From assembly GCF_047496725.1 (NCBI RefSeq), contig NC_132971.1:2553501-2617500 (forward strand): a stretch of 64,000 bases of DNA. The letters are read 5' to 3'. This document shows, piece by piece, positions 59,872 through 64,000 of this stretch. The first letter of the stretch is position 1. Each line of letters opens with the position of its first letter. The notes beneath the pieces are model-generated. The model was not told the DNA's origin. It did no database searches and saw nothing but the letters and a program-made list of their open reading frames with translations. This stretch comes from Anoplolepis gracilipes (Eukaryota > Arthropoda > Insecta > Hymenoptera > Formicidae). The position numbers were made by a program, and so were the translations under genes.

Positions 59872-61424
59872 CAATTATTTGTTTGATTTGTTTTCACGCG
59901 TCAACATTTTTTAAATAAAGAAGTTACTAAAATAGAATGAATAGGACTTCTTGATTTATCGCTACACACAATGATAATGTGTCGTGACTTTCTCAAGTAT
60001 TATGATGAGCGTATTATTTCGTGGAATAGTGTCGTTGCATAAAACGACATGCGAAGTACTGACGACACACGTGTTGTCGATGCATCTTAAGCTGTGTACA
60101 CACCGGGTCCACGGGTTCGATTTGCTAACTCGCGAACAAATTTACTCATCCGAATTACTTTGCGATTCTTCTAATTCTTTATTAACATCAACGAACATGA
60201 CTCCAAAGACAGATTTCAAGTAAAATTTATTTTTATCTGTCAAATTGGGATATTGCTTACTAAGTCATATTAAGATTTTGTTCTGTCAATATTGAGAATA
60301 TCAAAGTTTCAACAATTTTTCAGTCTATGAAAAATGAAATAAAAACGTTTATCATTTTTTTTTAATTTTTATTTTGTAACTGAAGAATTTATAGAAGTTT
60401 TTTAATATTTATAAGATTTAAATAAATAAATCACGATTTCTGAGATAAAATGCTCTGTAATGTATAAACTTATTTTATACAAGAATATAACCAATATGTC
60501 AAATAAAAGTTATAATAGTTATCATTGCTTTCTTAATGTGAAAAGAATCGTGTTTGCACGCTCAATTTACAACTGTGTATCAGGGAGCAATCGAGGAAAA
60601 GCGATTAAAAAATGCGCGATCAACGGGAAAGTATACATATATATATATAATAAAAATAGCATGTTTGTTTACACAATCATAAATCTACAACGTTCAGAAC
60701 ACCTGACTGAATGTCCCGTGAGAAGGTGCACGCTCGTAAAAGGATTCGAAGATGGTCCCTCTTCTCGGGAAAGCTAACGTGTTGAGGGTGACTCGCTCTT
60801 ACGAGAGCCCTTTAAACTATCTACGAAGCCACATCGTTCCCATTATCGAGTTCCTTCGCTCCATGTTCGTAAATACTCGATTGCATCAATGCTTGGCCGA
60901 AATCGCGGTTAGCTGTATTTTTCTTTATCAATACATCTGACAATGAGTCGAAGACACGTGCGCGAAGGGATAACTGTTCTCTTAAAGTTAAAAGAGGGAG
61001 GATTATAACTCTTGGTGTATCAAGTTTAATTATATAATTGAGTCAGTCGAGATATTAAACTAGTTAAAAAAAGTTTTTAATATTAAGATTAATTTTTTTT
61101 TTTTAATAAATGGAGACATATAGTTCTTTTCTATTATACATTTTTTTATCTTTAATATTTCTTAAGATTTTCCATGCACTTATCACACGTGACACATTTG
61201 CGTAATATATTTAGAAAAAATGCATAGGTATAACTTGACTATTAATATTTTCCGCTCATAGTGAGTTTCTAACGCTAGATACAATTTTAAGTATTTCTTC
61301 AGAAATATTAATACAACAATAACGAAAGTTATATAATTAATTAATACATGCTATGTGAAATTGTATAACATATATCAATATTTCCTATCTGTAAAAGAGA
61401 TTGATATTATTCTGTTGATTTTAA

Positions 61425-61745
61425 AAGCGAAGTATCGATGCCAAAATTTATCGTGGATAGAAAACATGAATACTTTAATAGTCAAGCTATATCTATACCT
61501 CTAAATGTATCGTACCAATACGTCATGTTCATATATCATGTGCATGAAAAATCCTAAGATATTGAGGTGACATTAAAGTTGAAATATCGATGCCAAAAAA
61601 AGTCAATATAAAAAACAAAATAAATATTTTAGTAGCTAAATGTATATTATTTTAGTGACTCACATGCATCGCTGTATTTGCGTCATGTGCGAAATATTTC
61701 AAGATATTTTAGATCAAAGGTGAAATGTGACAAAAAGACTCGATA
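61425..61745. repeat. diverged tandem duplication, period about 152 bp
   Basis: TATCGATGCCAAAA occurs at 61,433 and again at 61,585. In both copies it is followed about 95-115 nt later by a CGTCATGT...AAGATATT segment. The copies have many substitutions and small gaps. No coding content. Confidence 0.55.
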
Positions 61746-61950
61746 GCGACAATATTTTCATATCAATATCTTCATAATTAGTTTTCTTTTTATTATCCAA
61801 ATATCGTATGCATTATTAAATATATTGTGAGGGGAGAAGGTAAAAACCTTCAGATATCGATCTCTAAGCTTAATATCACGGATGAAATATTTTGATACCA
61901 ACAACATTCAGTTGATGACAAAATATCAATGTTTGGACTATTTAAATATT

Positions 61951-64000
61951 TTATGCAACACCCGCTCCTTTCCAGATGTAATGTGAAAATCCGCGGAAAG
62001 AGAAAGAGAGAAAGAGAAACATCCGCGTCTAGTTGTATTCTTACGTTTACTCGAGGACGAGCACGTGGTTCAGCCAGGGTCGCGCTCTCATTCAGAAAGG
62101 AGGTTATGTAGCAGTGTAGAGAAGTGAGAGAGGAGAGAAAGACACATATATACAGAGAGAGAGAAAGAGAAGGTTATACTCGTGACGCCCGTTACATTAT
62201 CAATTCCGTTATGGCGCTGTATTCGTAATAGTGGAGACGACCCTACGACCGTCTTCGGGGATTCCCCCTCGCGTCTCGCCTTCTCTGCTCACCGGTAGTA
62301 CTTTCACCTACTCTCTTTCTTGTCTCTTCGTCTCTATTTCTCTCTTTCTTTCTCTCTCCATTCGTTCTACCCCCGTTTTTCTCTCTTCCACCGCGTGTTC
62401 TCTTTTCTCTGTTCTCTGTTCTTCTTTTCTCTCTTCCGAGAGGCGGCTTTCTATATAAAGCACTTTACTTTCCCTTAGCACGCTCTCTTGGCGAACCACC
62501 CCCTCTTGCCACCACTCTTCTGTTACTCCCTCCTTCCACCCCTTCCGCGTTCTTCTTCCCATTTCCGTGAAACCTTTTCCACGAAGGTCGATCTTTTTTG
62601 CGGATTTACACCTGTTGGACCTCGCTCACGCGTTTCAATCGCTCTCTTATTTTTCTTTTCGAATAGAAACGCCGCCCGCTTCGCTTGTCAATCGTGAGGA
62701 TCTTTCGGATCTGCCGATAGATTTCTCGCGCGTAAGCACACAAATTCTTTTCGCGTGTCTTTTTCAATGTTTCGACACTTTAGTGAATAATTTATCGACA
62801 CGAGAACGAAAAGTTTGGTTTGATCGACAAGCAAATTTATTCAGGCAAAAAAATTTACTAAAGCAAATGTGGTTTCTCGAACGATAATAATTTTAGCAAT
62901 TTTCTATTAAAATTGTTGGAAATTACTAGTTAAGATTGTTTAATATCCAACAAAGTTAACGGTTAATAAGCTTTAATTATATTTTGCACTATTGCAATAT
63001 CTTACAGATTTAAATAGATTTTGAAAGAAATAAAGTGTTTTTCTTTCTCATGTTTATATTTTTACAAGCAGACTTTTAAAGAAAGATATTTTAAAAAATA
63101 TGCGATAATAATTTCCTGTCATAGAATCGTAATGTAGCATAATAACATAAGTTATAAATACTTAAAGAATTCATAAATTAATCTACAAACACAAATTAAA
63201 AATAACTAAAATTAATATACTTGTTTTTTCTTTTGTCTATAAAGTTTAATAAAATTTTGAGGCGCGAATCTCGGTAAATATTTCACATGGTCTTCGCATA
63301 CTTCGTAAATGATTAATTTCCGTATTACAAATTTCAGAAAAATTGATTGCAAATTAAAATCGCGATTCTTTTCGACGCGGCCTGAAAGAGACTGCAGGTT
63401 CGTTCGAAGCACATACGTAACCGGAAGTGGAGTTGCCGAAGGACCGGGCTTTTTTTCGCCGCCGTCTCGCGTCAATTAGTCCGGGATAATTGGTCGGCCG
63501 ATGCCCTTGAACCTTAAGTATTGATTGGTGAGGTCGGATTCTGCCGGTGTGGCTGTGTCCCTCTTGCCTCCGAACCGATGGCACCACCCCTATGCATCCA
63601 CCTCCGAACCGACCAACCAACCAACCAACCAACCACCCGCCCCGCCGCCGCCGCCACCGCCGTCGCCGTCGCTGCCGCCGCCGCCACCGTCGCCTAACCC
63701 CCGCAGCGAATCCCCCTTTTGCTCCCCCTCTCCGCGGCCTGCACAACCCTCCGTCCGTGGTTCTCCAAGTGCCGTTGCCGTTAAAGCACCGCGTGTCGGC
63801 AAAGGTTTTTCCGCCCTTTATTTATTTAATTGAACTACGAAACGCCATTTCCCGCTAGCGCAATCCGAGCCTACCTCTACCTCTACCGCCTACATCCCCT
63901 GCCCACCCCCCTTCTGCTCGTTTTCTCCACTTTCCAGCAGCCTTCCGCTCTCGAACTCGAGCAGCAACGCGAACGAAATTCCGCCGAGAATCGAATGTCG
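61951..64000 (+). other. psq: psq intron, right end of window
   Basis: A GC-rich, C/T-biased block at 61.98-62.75 kb, an AT-rich gap to 63.35 kb, then a CpG-rich block to the end with (CCAA)n at 63,611-63,635 and (CCG)n at 63,642-63,694. Neither the end of the psq BTB nor Psq HTH repeats were recognised. Confidence 0.5.
63611..63694. repeat. (CCAA)n followed by (CCG)n
   Basis: Six CCAA units, then imperfect CCG/TCG units across about 50 nt. Confidence 0.9.

Larger units (their letters stand above)
57582..61950 (+). other. psq: psq intron, middle part
   Basis: CpG-rich to about 58.25 kb, then AT-rich. It holds a long CA microsatellite (59.78 kb), a small CpG-richer patch at 60.68-60.97 kb and a diverged tandem duplication at 61.43-61.75 kb. 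No exon recognised. Confidence 0.5.

Noticed and set aside
59711..59918. Frame reading THTHTHTH
   Set aside because: Translation of the CA microsatellite.
60105..60125. GGGTTCGATTT, resembling a tRNA T-arm
   Set aside because: No matching acceptor stem, D-arm or anticodon arm at the right spacing; no tRNA gene is supported anywhere in the window.
1..64000. CRISPR arrays, rRNA genes, riboswitches, integrated virus or toxin genes
   Set aside because: None seen; the direct repeats found are simple microsatellites or short diverged units without spacer structure, and the DNA is eukaryotic.

Overview
The window is insect nuclear DNA, most likely from a hymenopteran and plausibly an ant. AT-rich introns and intergenic DNA alternate with CpG-rich pockets, (CT)n/(GA)n and poly-A tracts are very abundant, and the few recognisable coding exons are short with GT-AG introns. 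No bacterial-type operon, rRNA, tRNA, CRISPR array or intact transposon gene was recognised. The species call is inference; the exon calls rest on reading frames, splice sites and intron phases.

Two developmental BTB/POZ transcription-factor genes lie head to head. On the minus strand is lola (longitudinals lacking): two candidate non-coding leader exons (donors at 20,461 and 17,506), the BTB exon (15,440-15,240), three further constant exons (14,157-13,763; 13,662-13,419; 13,145-12,968) and two alternative continuations. One is a terminal exon (12,467-12,103) encoding a Pipsqueak-type helix-turn-helix, which gives a complete 451-residue isoform. The other is a 144-nt constant exon (11,032-10,889) that must splice to exons left of the window. 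All joins are phase-consistent. On the plus strand is the 5' part of psq (pipsqueak): two BTB exons (41,674-41,818 and 42,543-42,707). The remaining psq exons (end of BTB, Psq repeats) were not found and should lie beyond position 64,000. lola and psq are also neighbours in Drosophila, so the pair looks like old conserved synteny.

Layout: 1-10.9 kb is lola intron, AT-rich with a few GC pockets. 10.9-15.4 kb holds the lola constant region and the Psq-type terminal exon. 15.4-20.6 kb holds the lola leader and promoter region, with many GCCAT motifs. 20.6-41.67 kb is the lola/psq intergenic and psq upstream region, where GC-rich pyrimidine or purine strand-biased blocks (21-22, 24.8-27.6, 29.6-30.7, 35.1-36.3, 36.8-37.4, 40.5-41.6 kb) alternate with AT-rich DNA. 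41.67-42.7 kb holds the psq BTB exons. 42.7-64 kb is a psq intron of more than 21 kb with further GC-rich islands; one at 56.4-57.58 kb ends in a strong splice donor and may be an internal promoter and leader exon.

The most noteworthy points are the lola isoform that pairs a Lola BTB with a Psq-type DNA-binding domain next door to psq itself; a duplicated promoter/leader module in lola (two shared boxes at 82-83 nt spacing before similar donors); a CpG-depleted pocket in a lola intron carrying two identical GCCATCTTG motifs and a perfect hairpin; and the concentration of GAGAG and GCCAT motifs, the site types bound by Psq/GAGA factor and Pho/YY1, around these two genes.
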